Of a stretch of 58,553 bases of DNA, positions 1-9,659 are shown piece after piece. Made by a program: the position numbers and the translations under genes. The notes under the pieces were generated by a model that made no database searches, was not told the origin of the DNA, and was given only the letters and a program-made list of their open reading frames with translations. This DNA is from Pasteurella sp049941595 (GTDB lineage: Bacteria; Pseudomonadota; Gammaproteobacteria; Enterobacterales; Pasteurellaceae): contig JBNFNA010000015.1 of assembly GCA_049941595.1 (NCBI GenBank), forward strand, positions 1 to 58,553, in the 5' to 3' direction. The number at the start of each line of letters is the position of its first letter. The first letter of the stretch is position 1.

Positions 1-2
1 CC

Positions 3-80
3 TCAATGCATCATAACCACTATAACCACCATAACCCCTATAACCACCATAACCCCTTTGCTACTGCTGATGATGGATGA
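3..80 (+). CDS. C-terminal end of unidentified His/Asn-rich protein (5' truncated)
   Basis: An open frame enters from the left edge and stops with TGA at 78-80. It encodes a tail of repeated H, N, Y and P residues (for example HHNHYNHHNPY) followed by FATADDG. The repetitive part is made of five 9-bp units of the type ATAACC(A/C)C(T/C) at about 14-58. It would converge on mrp, with a terminator-like hairpin at 91-130 between the two stops, which supports a real gene end. The family is not recognisable from 25 residues; a His-rich metal-binding tail is only a guess. The opposite strand reads Gly-Tyr repeats but has a stop immediately upstream, so it is less likely to be coding. Confidence 0.4.
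   Translation, partial: SMHHNHYNHHNPYNHHNPFATADDG
14..58. repeat. 9-bp tandem repeat, five units
   Basis: Five consecutive 9-mers of the form ATAACC(A/C)C(T/C) lie just before the end of the left-edge open frame. Because the unit is a multiple of three, changes in copy number would lengthen or shorten the His/Asn tail without a frameshift. Confidence 0.7.
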
Positions 81-90
81 AAAAGGGAGA

Positions 91-130
91 AAAAAAGACC
101 GCACTTCGACGTAAACTGCGGCCTTTTTTT
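91..130. terminator. Bidirectional terminator containing a DNA-uptake core
   Basis: An A-run plus GACCGCA pairs with TGCGGCC plus a T-run (one mismatch), loop of about 13 nt. It sits between the left-edge frame and mrp, which converge. The left arm overlaps the uptake core ACCGCACTT, a common way for Pasteurellaceae to build terminators. Confidence 0.7.
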
Positions 131-140
131 GAAAGTTTTA

Positions 141-1262
141 TTATTTTACTTCTTTGAACATAATCTCACTTGGAATCACCGAACCTTGCCAATAAAGCTC
201 TGTTGCGACTTTTTCAGCAAGCTGGATAAAGGATTGGGCGATTTCGCTTTCAGGTGCAGCAGAAACGGTTGGTGTGCCTTTATCAAGATCTTCGCGTAAA
301 CGAATATGTAATGGTTGTTGACTTAACACTTTCACATTGTATTTTTGCGCAATTTTTTCAGCACCGCCAGTACCGAAGATTGCTTCGTGGTGACCACAGT
401 TGCTACAAATGTGCATTGACATATTTTCGATAATGCCGAGTACTGGCACGGATACTCGTTCAAACATTGCAACACCTTTAATTGCGTCAAGTAGTGCAAT
501 ATCTTGTGGCGTGGTGACAACAACTGCACCGGTTACTGGAATTTGCTGTGAAAGCGTTAATTGGATATCACCGGTGCCTGGAGGCATATCAATCACTAAA
601 TAATCTAAATCTGGCCATAAAGTTTCTTGTAGTAATTGGCTTAATGCGCTGCTTGCCATTGGACCACGCCAAATTGTCGCACTGTCAGCTTCCATTAAGA
701 AACCAATGGAGTTAGCAAATAAGCCGTGTGCTTGGATTGGTGTAATGTGTTTGTTATCTGGTGAAGTTGGTCGTTGATCTGCGACACCTAACATATGTGG
801 GATTGAAGGGCCATAAATATCCGCATCTAAAATACCAACACGTGCGCCTTGTTTTTGTAGCGCAATTGCTAAGTTAACGGAGACAGTTGATTTTCCTACA
901 CCACCTTTGCCCGAAGTAACAGCAATAATATTTTTTACCCCTTTTACTGCAGGATGATTATTTGCGCGTTTTAAAGTTGCGATTTGGTAGTTTAATTGCC
1001 ATTTTACTTCTTGGCATTCACTTGCTTGAAGTAATAATTCTGTGAGTTCAGATTTAAGTTGTTCAAATGCGCTATTCCACGCAAATGGCATTTGGATTTC
1101 AACACGTAATGTTCTACCACCTTTTTCAATTTTTTTAATAGCGTTTAAGGCAACTAAATCTTTTTGTAAGCTTGAATGTTGAAATTGTTTAAAGATATTT
1201 TGAATAGCCTCTTTTTGACTATCATTTAAACTATCCGAAAATAAAACTCCCATTGATTTCAT
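141..1262 (-). CDS. mrp: Mrp/ApbC iron-sulfur carrier ATPase
   Basis: A 373-residue P-loop NTPase of the Mrp/NBP35 family, which carries and transfers Fe-S clusters to apo-enzymes in the cytosol. An N-terminal region of about 100 residues precedes the deviant Walker A motif GKGGVGKST (residues 118-126). The switch region has DADIYGPSIPHMLG, and CSNC in the C-terminal half is the CxxC that binds the bridging cluster in the dimer. Length matches the Pasteurellaceae and E. coli proteins. An internal ATG at codon 4 (position 1253) has AGGA eight bases upstream and may be the true start. The gene is transcribed divergently from metG, as in related genomes. Confidence 0.93.
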   Translation of the reverse strand: MKSMGVLFSDSLNDSQKEAIQNIFKQFQHSSLQKDLVALNAIKKIEKGGRTLRVEIQMPFAWNSAFEQLKSELTELLLQASECQEVKWQLNYQIATLKRANNHPAVKGVKNIIAVTSGKGGVGKSTVSVNLAIALQKQGARVGILDADIYGPSIPHMLGVADQRPTSPDNKHITPIQAHGLFANSIGFLMEADSATIWRGPMASSALSQLLQETLWPDLDYLVIDMPPGTGDIQLTLSQQIPVTGAVVVTTPQDIALLDAIKGVAMFERVSVPVLGIIENMSMHICSNCGHHEAIFGTGGAEKIAQKYNVKVLSQQPLHIRLREDLDKGTPTVSAAPESEIAQSFIQLAEKVATELYWQGSVIPSEIMFKEVK

Positions 1263-1429
1263 CCTGTTATTGTATGGCTAAAAAGCCCTAGTTAATCACT
1301 CAACAATATTTAACCACGAACCTATGCAACTGTTAAGCAGAAAAGTGGAAAAGTGCGGTTAAACTGGAAAAAATACCGCTGATAAGGTAACATAAACGCC
1401 AATTTTTTGATGAAAAATAGGAATAATCA

Positions 1430-3478
1430 ATGACAAGTTCGGCACGAAATATTTTAGTTACTTGCGCCTTACCTTATGCAAATGGGGCAATTCATTTAGG
1501 GCATTTACTTGAGCATATCCAAGCGGATATTTGGGTGCGTTTCCAACGTATGCGTGGACACAATGTGCATTTTATTTGTGCAGATGATGCGCACGGCACG
1601 CCAATTATGCTTAATGCGGATAAATTAGGGATTACACCAGAAGAGCTTATTGCAAAATCGAAAGCAGATCACGTGGCAGATTTTGAAGGGTTTAATATTA
1701 GTTACAACAACTACTATTCAACGCACAGCCCAGAAAATGAAGCGCTAACCGCAGAAATGTATAAAAAATTACGTGCGAATGGCTTTATTAAAAGTCGTAC
1801 GATTTCACAGTTATTCGATCCTGAAAAAGGAATGTTCTTACCAGATCGCTTTGTAAAAGGCACTTGCCCGAAATGTAAAGCAGAAGATCAATATGGTGAT
1901 AACTGTGAAGTCTGTTCTTCCACTTATAGTCCAACAGAATTGATTAATCCACGCTCTGTGGTATCGGGTGTGACACCTGTTTTAAAAGATTCAGAGCATT
2001 TCTTTTTTGACTTACCTGCATTTGAAGGAATGTTGAAAGAGTGGATCAAATCGGGCTCGTTACAATCTGAAATTGCGAATAAAATGCAAGAATGGTTTGA
2101 ATCAGGTTTACAACAGTGGGATATTTCACGCGATGCACCTTATTTTGGTTTCAAAATTCCAGATACAGAAGAAAAATATTTCTATGTTTGGTTAGATGCC
2201 CCTATTGGCTATATGGCATCATTTAAAAACCTGTGTGATAAGAGCGGTCTAAATTTTGATGATTTCTGGAAAAAAGACAGCACGGCAGAGCTTTATCACT
2301 TCATCGGTAAAGATATCGTGTATTTCCACAGCCTGTTCTGGCCTGCAATGTTAGAAGGTTGCGATTTACGAAAACCAACCAACGTATTTGCGCACGGTTA
2401 TGTCACCGTAAACGGCGTAAAAATGTCAAAATCACGTGGTACATTTATTCAAGCATCCACTTATTTACGCCATTTAGCGCCTGAATATTTACGTTATTAC
2501 TACGCAGCGAAATTAAATAATCGTATTGAAGATTTAGACTTAAATCTGGATGATTTCGTACAGCGTTTAAATGCAGATGTTGTGAATAAATTCGTGAACT
2601 TAGCTTCACGTAGTGCAGGTTTCATTACTAAACGTTTTGGCGGTAAATTAGCCGCAGAGATCGCAGAACCTGAATTATTGACTGAATTTGTTGAAAAATC
2701 AGCACAAATTGCCACTTATTATGAAGAACGTGAGTTCGGTAAAGTTGTGCGTGAAGTGATGTTATTAGCGGATAAAGCGAATAAATACATTGATGATAAA
2801 GCCCCTTGGGTCATTGCGAAAGAAGAAGGTCGTGATGCTGAATTACAAGCGGTTTGCTCAATGGCGTTACAATTATTCCGTGTGTTAGCGATTTATTTGA
2901 AACCGGTTATTCCACAAATTATCGAGCGCGCGGAAGCATTTTTACAAGATGAATTAAGTTGGGAGAGCTTAAATGCACCATTATTAAATCATCAAATTTT
3001 ACCATTCAAAGCGTTGGCACAACGTTTAGAACCGAAACATATTGAGGCTATTGTGAACGAAACGAAAGAACAATTTGCTGCTCAGCAAGCAGTAGAACAA
3101 AAAAATGCACAAAAAGCAGAGACAGCAAGCCAAGTTGAACCGATTGCAGAAACGATCACGATTGATGATTTTGCGAAATTAGATCTACGTGTAGCGAAAG
3201 TTATCAAATGTGAAGCTGTACCAGAAGCGAATAAATTATTACGTTTTGAGTTAGACTTAGGTGACCACACTCGCCAAGTGTTTTCTGGTATCAAAGCGGC
3301 TTATGACAAACCAGAAGAACTTGAAGGCCGTTTTGTGATTGTGATTGCAAACCTTGCAGCACGTAAAATGAAATTTGGCTTATCTGAAGGGATGATCTTA
3401 AGTGCTGGTACAGGCGGTAGCGATTTATTCTTACTTGATGTCGATGCTGGTGCAAAACCTGGTATGCAAGTGAAATAA
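1430..3478 (+). CDS. metG: Methionyl-tRNA synthetase
   Basis: A class I aminoacyl-tRNA synthetase charging tRNA-Met and initiator tRNA. The HIGH motif is HLGH (residues 22-25), the zinc-knuckle insert has CPKC...CEVC around residues 145-161, and KMSKS is at 331-335. The C-terminal part from about residue 575 is the EMAP-II/Trbp111-type tRNA-binding domain (DFAKLDLRVAKV) that also serves dimerisation. A lysine- and glutamine-rich linker joins it to the catalytic body. The 682-residue length is normal for the long bacterial form. The ATG at 1430 follows a divergent intergenic region with an uptake sequence at 1350-1358. A strong terminator follows the stop. Confidence 0.98.
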   Translation: MTSSARNILVTCALPYANGAIHLGHLLEHIQADIWVRFQRMRGHNVHFICADDAHGTPIMLNADKLGITPEELIAKSKADHVADFEGFNISYNNYYSTHSPENEALTAEMYKKLRANGFIKSRTISQLFDPEKGMFLPDRFVKGTCPKCKAEDQYGDNCEVCSSTYSPTELINPRSVVSGVTPVLKDSEHFFFDLPAFEGMLKEWIKSGSLQSEIANKMQEWFESGLQQWDISRDAPYFGFKIPDTEEKYFYVWLDAPIGYMASFKNLCDKSGLNFDDFWKKDSTAELYHFIGKDIVYFHSLFWPAMLEGCDLRKPTNVFAHGYVTVNGVKMSKSRGTFIQASTYLRHLAPEYLRYYYAAKLNNRIEDLDLNLDDFVQRLNADVVNKFVNLASRSAGFITKRFGGKLAAEIAEPELLTEFVEKSAQIATYYEEREFGKVVREVMLLADKANKYIDDKAPWVIAKEEGRDAELQAVCSMALQLFRVLAIYLKPVIPQIIERAEAFLQDELSWESLNAPLLNHQILPFKALAQRLEPKHIEAIVNETKEQFAAQQAVEQKNAQKAETASQVEPIAETITIDDFAKLDLRVAKVIKCEAVPEANKLLRFELDLGDHTRQVFSGIKAAYDKPEELEGRFVIVIANLAARKMKFGLSEGMILSAGTGGSDLFLLDVDAGAKPGMQVK

Positions 3479-3496
3479 TTTTAGATTTTCTTCTAT

Positions 3497-3542
3497 AAAA
3501 AAAGAGCGGTCAAAAAATTTAAAATTTAGACCGCTCTTTTTG
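3497..3542. terminator. Bidirectional terminator between metG and the DASS transporter
   Basis: AAAAAGAGCGGTC and GACCGCTCTTTTT form a perfect stem with an AT loop. It has A- and T-runs on the two sides, so it can serve both convergent genes. Confidence 0.9.
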
Positions 3543-3551
3543 TTTGCCTGC

Positions 3552-4925
3552 TTACCAATGCATCCAGAAGAAGTAAGAAAGCGAGCCTATAATAGCAATA
3601 CAAATCATATTCAACAATACGCCCACTTTCGCCATTTCAGATTGGCGAATAAAGCCTGTGGAAAATACAATTGCATTCGGCGGTGTCGCAATTGGCAACA
3701 TAAAGGCACAAGATGCACCTGTTGCGATAATTGCGGCAAGCGATAGAATTGGTAAGTTAAGTGAAGTTGCTACCGAAATAAAGATCGGCATTAACAACGC
3801 AGCACTTGCGGTATTTGAGGTAAATTCGGTTAAGAACACAATAAATGCGGTCAACACGATGGTCATAAATAACCAGTGTTTGTCACCAACGGATGTCACA
3901 ATGGTATCAGCAAGGATTTTACTTGCCCCAGTGTTTTGTAATACGATGCTTAACACTAAACCACCACCAAAGAGCATTAAAACGCCCCATTCCGTTTTCT
4001 CTTGAATTTGTTTCCAAGTCGCAGCACCACTGATGCTCATTATGACTACCGAAGTCATTGCAATTACGGTATCAAAGTTTTTAATTTCGGCTGGGAGTGC
4101 CAAAAATTCGCGTACATACGGTTCAATAAATTTACTTGCGATAAGTAAAATTGCGGTGAGGACGAACACCACTAAAGTGAATAAACGAATACCATTGAGT
4201 GAAATATCTTCAATCTCTGCTTTAAATGGCACGTTAAAATTCGGACGTAACATCAAGAACATTGATAAAATCATTGCAGGCATTAATAACATCATCACTG
4301 GCATACCATACGGTAACCAGTCACTGAATGTGATATTAGTTAATAACGCAAGCAACGCATTTGGTGTACTGCCTACAAGGGTACCGATCCCCCCGATACT
4401 CGCACTAAAAGCGATGCCAAGTAGCACGAAGACATAGAGCGGTCGATTTTTTTCAGGATCAACTTGGCTTAAAATCCCCATTGTGAGCGGTAACATCATC
4501 GCCGCCACAGCAGTATTATTGATAAACATTGATAGAAATGCGGTCACGGTAAATAGGTACACGATCGTCATTTTTAAGCTACCTTTGGCAAAGCGAATAA
4601 TATGGCCTGCGATCCAAAGGTCAATTTTTTGAATTCGTAATACCGCTGCAATAACAAAGCCTCCAAAGAACATAAAAATGATTGGTTTGGCAAATGGTGT
4701 GAAGGCGGCTTCTGTGGAAAGTACTCCTAGGAATATGGCAAAAAGCGGTACCATTAATGATGTGATTGTGATGTGGAATGCTTCTGTTAGCCATAAAATA
4801 GCAACAAAGACTAATAACGCTAAGCCTTTATTTTCCTTTGCAGAAAACGGAAGGACTTGTAGTAAGACAAAAAATACAATGATGCTAAAGGCTAAAATTA
4901 CAAAGCCCCGAATATTTTTGATCAT
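3552..4925 (-). CDS. DASS (SLC13) family sodium:anion symporter
   Basis: A 457-residue inner-membrane protein with about 11-12 hydrophobic segments. It carries the family signature SNTASAALLMPI near residue 375 and an earlier SxxxNNTAVAAMMLPL repeat (around residue 130). These are the two SNT motifs that bind sodium and the substrate in the VcINDY fold. Substrates in this family are di- or tricarboxylates (succinate, malate, citrate) or sulfate; the sequence does not settle which. The first segment follows a short basic N-terminus. AAGGAGAT lies just upstream of the ATG at 4925. It is divergent from rlmL and convergent with metG, and appears monocistronic. Confidence 0.88.
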   Translation of the reverse strand: MIKNIRGFVILAFSIIVFFVLLQVLPFSAKENKGLALLVFVAILWLTEAFHITITSLMVPLFAIFLGVLSTEAAFTPFAKPIIFMFFGGFVIAAVLRIQKIDLWIAGHIIRFAKGSLKMTIVYLFTVTAFLSMFINNTAVAAMMLPLTMGILSQVDPEKNRPLYVFVLLGIAFSASIGGIGTLVGSTPNALLALLTNITFSDWLPYGMPVMMLLMPAMILSMFLMLRPNFNVPFKAEIEDISLNGIRLFTLVVFVLTAILLIASKFIEPYVREFLALPAEIKNFDTVIAMTSVVIMSISGAATWKQIQEKTEWGVLMLFGGGLVLSIVLQNTGASKILADTIVTSVGDKHWLFMTIVLTAFIVFLTEFTSNTASAALLMPIFISVATSLNLPILSLAAIIATGASCAFMLPIATPPNAIVFSTGFIRQSEMAKVGVLLNMICIAIIGSLSYFFWMHW

Positions 4926-5149
4926 AAAATCTCCTTAGCTAGAAAATCTTTGCCAATTTAACAAAGAATTAATATTTGCGGTATGGCTTTTTTCTGCGTA
5001 ACTTCACACTTTTGAGAAGTTTTTCCGATTTTGTTTTTCAAATGAAGTTAAAAGTCCGTTGTTCAATGGAAGGCTGAATGGAATAAATTCACGAAAAGTC
5101 AGATTATCTGCTATAATTCACGCCATTTTTTATCAATTAGAGATCACCT

Positions 5150-7306
5150 ATGAAAACACTTTTTGCCACAACCGCACGTGGTTTTGAAGAATTACTAAAA
5201 GTTGAATTAACTGAGCTTGGTGCAACAGAATGCCAAATTGCGCAAGGTGGCGTTCATTTTTGTGCAGATGACGAAACGCAGTATCGAGTGTTGCTTTGGA
5301 CACGTTTAGCTTCACGCATTTTATTGCCGATTGTGAATACCAAAATTTACAGCGACCTTGATTTATATTCAGCGGTAGTGAGCCAGAATTGGCTAGATTA
5401 TTTTGATGAAAAAGCCAACTTTATGGTGGATTTTAACGGCACAAACCGAGAAATTCGCCATACCCAATTTGGTGCAATGCGTGTTAAAGACGGGATTGTG
5501 GATTATTTTGAACGTGCCGGCAGAGCACGCCCTAACGTGGATAAAGATTATCCAGATATTCGTATTCATACTTACTTAAATCGTGAAGAATTGGTGATCT
5601 CTTTAGATTTAAGTGGTGAGGCATTGCATATGCGTGGCTATCGTGAAGATACCGGCAAAGCGCCTTTACGTGAAACATTAGCGGCTGCGATTGTGTTACG
5701 ATCAGGCTGGGAAGTTGGCACGCCGTTAGTTGACCCTATGTGCGGTTCGGGCACGGTGCTTATTGAAGCTGCACAAATGCAAGCGAAAATCGCACCACAA
5801 TTACACCGCTTACATTGGGGCTTTGATTTTTGGAAAGAGCATAATCAAAGTGCGTGGGATAAAGTCAAAGGCGAAGCGGTTGCATTAGCAGAACAAGAGT
5901 TTAACAAAGAACATAAAGCGAACTTTTATGGTTTTGATTTAGACCACCGAGTATTACAAAAAGCAAAACGTAATGCACAAAATGCAGGCGTTGCTCATTT
6001 AATCCAATGGCAACAAGGTGATGTAGCAGGATTAAAAAATCCATTTGCAGATGAAAAAGGCACGGTGATTTGTAACCCGCCTTATGGTGAACGCTTAGGC
6101 ACAACGCCGGCGTTAATTGCCTTATATTCTGTGTTCGGTCAGCGTTTGAAAGAGCAATTTGCCGATTGGAATGTGTCGGTATTCAGTGCAGAACCTGCGT
6201 TGCTAGACTGCTTACGTTTGCGCTCACACCGCCAATTTAAAGCGAAAAATGGCCCGCTAGAATGTGTACAAAAAAATTACCGCATCAGCGCTCGTCCAGC
6301 CTCTGAATTGCAAAAAAGTGCGGTAGAAAATTCTTTAGAATTTGACCGCACTTCGGCGACACCAGTGGCCGTTGATTTTGCTAACCGCCTGCAAAAAAAT
6401 ATTAAAAAAGTCGAAAAATGGGCGAAGCAGCAAGGTCTGAATGCTTATCGTCTATACGATGCAGATTTGCCTGAATATAACTTAGCGGTAGATCGTTATG
6501 ACGATCATATCGTCGTGCAAGAATATGCTGCGCCTAAAAATATTGATGAAAACAAAGCGCGCCAACGTTTATTAGATGCAGTCACTGCAACTTTGCAGGT
6601 GACAGGCGTAGAAACCAATAAACTGATTTTAAAAGTCCGACAAAAACAAAAAGGCACCAATCAATATGAAAAATTAGCTAATAAAGGCGAATATTTCTAT
6701 GTGAATGAGTATGGCGCAAAATTATGGGTCAATTTAACGGACTATTTGGATACAGGTTTGTTCCTCGATCACCGTTTAACCCGCAAAATGCTGGGGGAAA
6801 TGGCGAAAGGCAAAGATTTCTTAAACCTGTTTGCTTACACTGGCTCGGCGACTGTTCACGCTGCATTAGGCGGTGCAAAATCCACAACCACAGTAGATAT
6901 GTCGAACACCTATTTAAACTGGGCAGAACAGAATTTATTGCTCAATGATTTAGAAGGCAAACAGCACAAGCTCATTCAAGCAGACTGTTTACAATGGCTT
7001 GAACGTTGTGATCGCCAATTTGATTTGATTTTCGTTGACCCACCAACATTTTCTAACTCAAAACGTATGGAAGACAGCTGGGACGTACAACGTGATCACA
7101 TCAAGCTAATGACCAATTTAAAACGCATTTTACGCCCAAATGGCACAATCGTTTTTTCCAACAATAAACGTGGCTTCAAGATGGACTTTGACAGCTTAAA
7201 TGAATTGGGATTAAGTGCGGTCGAAATTTCCGCAAAAACGTTACCACTCGATTTTGAACGTAATAAACAAATTCATAATTGTTGGGTGGTGACGTTGGAG
7301 AAATAA
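5150..7306 (+). CDS. rlmL: Bifunctional 23S rRNA methyltransferase RlmKL
   Basis: Modifies 23S rRNA with two methyltransferase domains: RlmL makes m2G2445 and RlmK makes m7G2069. An N-terminal THUMP region (residues about 45-155) is followed by the first Rossmann methyltransferase, with DPMCGSGT and the catalytic NPPYGERLG (309-317). The second methyltransferase has FAYTGS and DPPTFSNSK starting at residue 630. The 718-residue length is that of the full fusion. The linker between the domains (about residues 386-406) is encoded partly by two oppositely oriented uptake sequences at 6316-6324 and 6345-6353. An RBS-like AGAGAT lies before the ATG. A hairpin terminator follows at 7350. Confidence 0.97.
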   Translation: MKTLFATTARGFEELLKVELTELGATECQIAQGGVHFCADDETQYRVLLWTRLASRILLPIVNTKIYSDLDLYSAVVSQNWLDYFDEKANFMVDFNGTNREIRHTQFGAMRVKDGIVDYFERAGRARPNVDKDYPDIRIHTYLNREELVISLDLSGEALHMRGYREDTGKAPLRETLAAAIVLRSGWEVGTPLVDPMCGSGTVLIEAAQMQAKIAPQLHRLHWGFDFWKEHNQSAWDKVKGEAVALAEQEFNKEHKANFYGFDLDHRVLQKAKRNAQNAGVAHLIQWQQGDVAGLKNPFADEKGTVICNPPYGERLGTTPALIALYSVFGQRLKEQFADWNVSVFSAEPALLDCLRLRSHRQFKAKNGPLECVQKNYRISARPASELQKSAVENSLEFDRTSATPVAVDFANRLQKNIKKVEKWAKQQGLNAYRLYDADLPEYNLAVDRYDDHIVVQEYAAPKNIDENKARQRLLDAVTATLQVTGVETNKLILKVRQKQKGTNQYEKLANKGEYFYVNEYGAKLWVNLTDYLDTGLFLDHRLTRKMLGEMAKGKDFLNLFAYTGSATVHAALGGAKSTTTVDMSNTYLNWAEQNLLLNDLEGKQHKLIQADCLQWLERCDRQFDLIFVDPPTFSNSKRMEDSWDVQRDHIKLMTNLKRILRPNGTIVFSNNKRGFKMDFDSLNELGLSAVEISAKTLPLDFERNKQIHNCWVVTLEK

Positions 7307-7349
7307 AACTTATATAACAATATAATTTGGTGATGTGGCTCACACTTCT

Positions 7350-7383
7350 AAGCATAACAAAGTGATTGTGTTATGCTTTTTTT
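7350..7383 (+). terminator. rlmL terminator
   Basis: AGCATAACA and TGTTATGCT pair around a 9-nt loop and are followed by a run of seven or more T. This isolates rlmL from the csy operon. Confidence 0.88.
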
Positions 7384-7449
7384 ATATTATGGAAACCATT
7401 TTATTTTATGTTCAGAGTAAGAATTATTGCTAAATTCAAGGAGTAAGAT

Positions 7450-8655
7450 ATGAGTCCTAATCGAATAAAGGAAATAATTATTCGTTACTTAGAGGTAGAA
7501 AAAAAGTTTAAAGAACACACTCTTGATGAAGATTATTTATTTAATTGGATTAAAAATGATCTTATTCCTAAAGCTAGAAAATCAAATTTTGCGACTCATA
7601 TTTCTAAAGGTATTCATCCATCTAGCGAAGGGGAAAATATTACATTTAGACCTGAATCTTCTCTCCCATTAGGCTATATAGGATCACAAAGTGTTTTGAA
7701 ATTAGATTTGGATTTATCTGGAAATGCATCACATTTTCCTGTAGCGAAGTTTTTTTCTATTCAGCTAAATGATGAGGTTACTTTAAAAGATTTGATTTTG
7801 GAAAATTCGCCTTCGTTATTAGGTGTATTTGCAGAAGATTTAGATGTATCTGAACAGTACAGAGATATTTTTGCAAGGGTGTTAGAAGGTTCTAAGATTA
7901 AAAGAACAACAGATCAAAGAAATAAGCAATTGCTATGGTGTAATAATCAGGATTCGATAATTAATGATGACTATACTTGCCTAATTCCATTGCATCCAGT
8001 CTCTCTATTAAAAGAATTTCATAGTAAAGTTCGTAATAAAAAGCAAACTCTTGAAATATCTATACCTGAATTGGCTCGATTAGCATTCGGTGGGCAACAT
8101 CCTAAAAATGTTTCCTTTTTTACTAATAATCAATCAGGTATAAATTATCTTCTTCCTTCACTTCCTCCAATTTCTCATAGTTTGAGTAGTTTCAAACTAA
8201 AATTAACGGATAGCAGCATTTTTAATAAACGTTTGGCTTATGCTTGTCGATTGGGATTTCGTAACTTATTTAAAAGTACTGAAATAAGACACAGGAATTT
8301 TCGCCGTAAAACAGCGATGCTTGATGCGGTAAGTTCGATCTTACAAGTTGTTTTATCTTATGTACATTTTTTACAGGAACAAGAAGCAGGATGGTCAAAA
8401 GCATATGATATTTCTTGGGAAGAAAAATATTGGCTTGACCCCAATCGCTCTCAATTAGAAGGTGAAAACGATTTTAGAGTGGGATATGAGTTAGGTGAAT
8501 GGAGAGAAAAGATTGAGCATAAGTTTACTCTTTGGATAATAGATTTTTTACAGAGACATTTTCCTAATCTAAATGAAGATTTCAAAAAAACAGATTACCA
8601 GGAATTACGAACGAAAGTCACACAATTATTACGCTACCAATTACGTCAAGTATAA
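7450..8655 (+). CDS. csy1: CRISPR type I-F Csy1 (Cas8f), large subunit
   Basis: First gene of the interference module. Csy1 pairs with Csy2 at the 5' handle of the crRNA in the Csy surveillance complex and takes part in PAM reading. The 401-residue protein has few recognisable motifs. Identification rests on the family-typical stretch IPLHPVSL...LARLAFGGQHPKNVS (residues about 178-225) and on its place directly before csy2-csy3-csy4. AAGGAG lies 6 nt before the ATG. It is 9 bp upstream of csy2, so one operon. It is slightly shorter than the Pseudomonas protein (about 430 residues). Confidence 0.93.
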   Translation: MSPNRIKEIIIRYLEVEKKFKEHTLDEDYLFNWIKNDLIPKARKSNFATHISKGIHPSSEGENITFRPESSLPLGYIGSQSVLKLDLDLSGNASHFPVAKFFSIQLNDEVTLKDLILENSPSLLGVFAEDLDVSEQYRDIFARVLEGSKIKRTTDQRNKQLLWCNNQDSIINDDYTCLIPLHPVSLLKEFHSKVRNKKQTLEISIPELARLAFGGQHPKNVSFFTNNQSGINYLLPSLPPISHSLSSFKLKLTDSSIFNKRLAYACRLGFRNLFKSTEIRHRNFRRKTAMLDAVSSILQVVLSYVHFLQEQEAGWSKAYDISWEEKYWLDPNRSQLEGENDFRVGYELGEWREKIEHKFTLWIIDFLQRHFPNLNEDFKKTDYQELRTKVTQLLRYQLRQV

Positions 8656-8664
8656 GGATTAGAT

Positions 8665-9657
8665 ATGTTTCCAACGGATTATTATATTTTATTTGATCGA
8701 ATCAGAATCCAAGGTGCTAATGCTATCTCTGGGCCTTTAAGTTATGGCTTTCCTGCACTAACTGGATTTTTAGGGGCAATTCACTTACTCAATCGAAAGT
8801 TATCATATCGTAATATTCAGCTTGGCGGTGTTATGGTTGCTTGTCATGATTATGAACTGCAATCATATAGAGAAAGTAATTACGATGATTTTAAATTTAC
8901 TTTAAATCGTCATCCTATGCAGAAAAAAAATGGTGAGTGGAATGCACCACCTATTATTGAAGAAGGAAAAATTCATTTAGAGGTTTCCTTATTGGTTGAG
9001 TTACATGTTCCTGATGAGAGTTTGTTTCTTGCTTTAAACAATAAAAGAAGCCAAGAATATCAAGATTTTTTACAGGAATGTAAACATCAATTATGGCAAC
9101 AACGTATTGCTGGAGGTTCTGTATTAGATATAGAACGTGTACATTTGTTTGGTTTGCATGAAGAAAAGGACATTCCTTTTGCTTTAATTCCATCTTTTGT
9201 ATTAATGGATGCAAAAGAAGAGCTTATTGATATTCATGAAGAATTAAAGGTTGGTTCTATATCTAGTGGGTTGAAAGAAGAATATGAATTACAAGAGTTT
9301 GGTCTTAAAATTAATGCTCAAGCGACAGAGCTTGATGCTTTACTAGAAGTTGCAAGTCTACATTATATTGCGGATGAACGTACAACTGGAAATAGTAATA
9401 ATATATATTACAGTGTTAAGCAAGGGAGAGGGTGGCTTGTTCCTATTCCCGTTGGTTATCAAGCCATTTCTCCTATGTTCGAGAAAGGGCAGTTACAAAA
9501 TTGTCGGACTAAACAATATCCAAGCCAATATGTAGAAACCATTTATAGTTTGGGAAAATGGGTTTTCCCATTTAGCTTACCAAAAGATCTTTCACAATGT
9601 TTTTGGCGTTATAGTGCACCACAAAACAATCTTTATCTGATTTCACAAGGAGAATAA
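8665..9657 (+). CDS. csy2: CRISPR type I-F Csy2 (Cas5f)
   Basis: RAMP-fold subunit that caps the 5' handle of the crRNA together with Csy1. At 330 residues it has the usual length. The N-terminal YYILFDRIRIQGANAISGPLSYGFPALTGFLGA region is the conserved Csy2 opening, cut here by key residues rather than a catalytic motif, since Cas5f is not a nuclease. AAGGAT precedes the ATG. It lies 9 bp after csy1 and 2 bp before csy3, consistent with translational coupling in a csy1-4 operon. Confidence 0.94.
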   Translation: MFPTDYYILFDRIRIQGANAISGPLSYGFPALTGFLGAIHLLNRKLSYRNIQLGGVMVACHDYELQSYRESNYDDFKFTLNRHPMQKKNGEWNAPPIIEEGKIHLEVSLLVELHVPDESLFLALNNKRSQEYQDFLQECKHQLWQQRIAGGSVLDIERVHLFGLHEEKDIPFALIPSFVLMDAKEELIDIHEELKVGSISSGLKEEYELQEFGLKINAQATELDALLEVASLHYIADERTTGNSNNIYYSVKQGRGWLVPIPVGYQAISPMFEKGQLQNCRTKQYPSQYVETIYSLGKWVFPFSLPKDLSQCFWRYSAPQNNLYLISQGE

Positions 9658-9659
9658 TA

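Noticed and set aside
3540..4938. Plus-strand frames opposite the DASS transporter (for example 3658-4005 and 4033-4437)
   Set aside because: Antisense shadows of a hydrophobic gene; no similarity or start signals.
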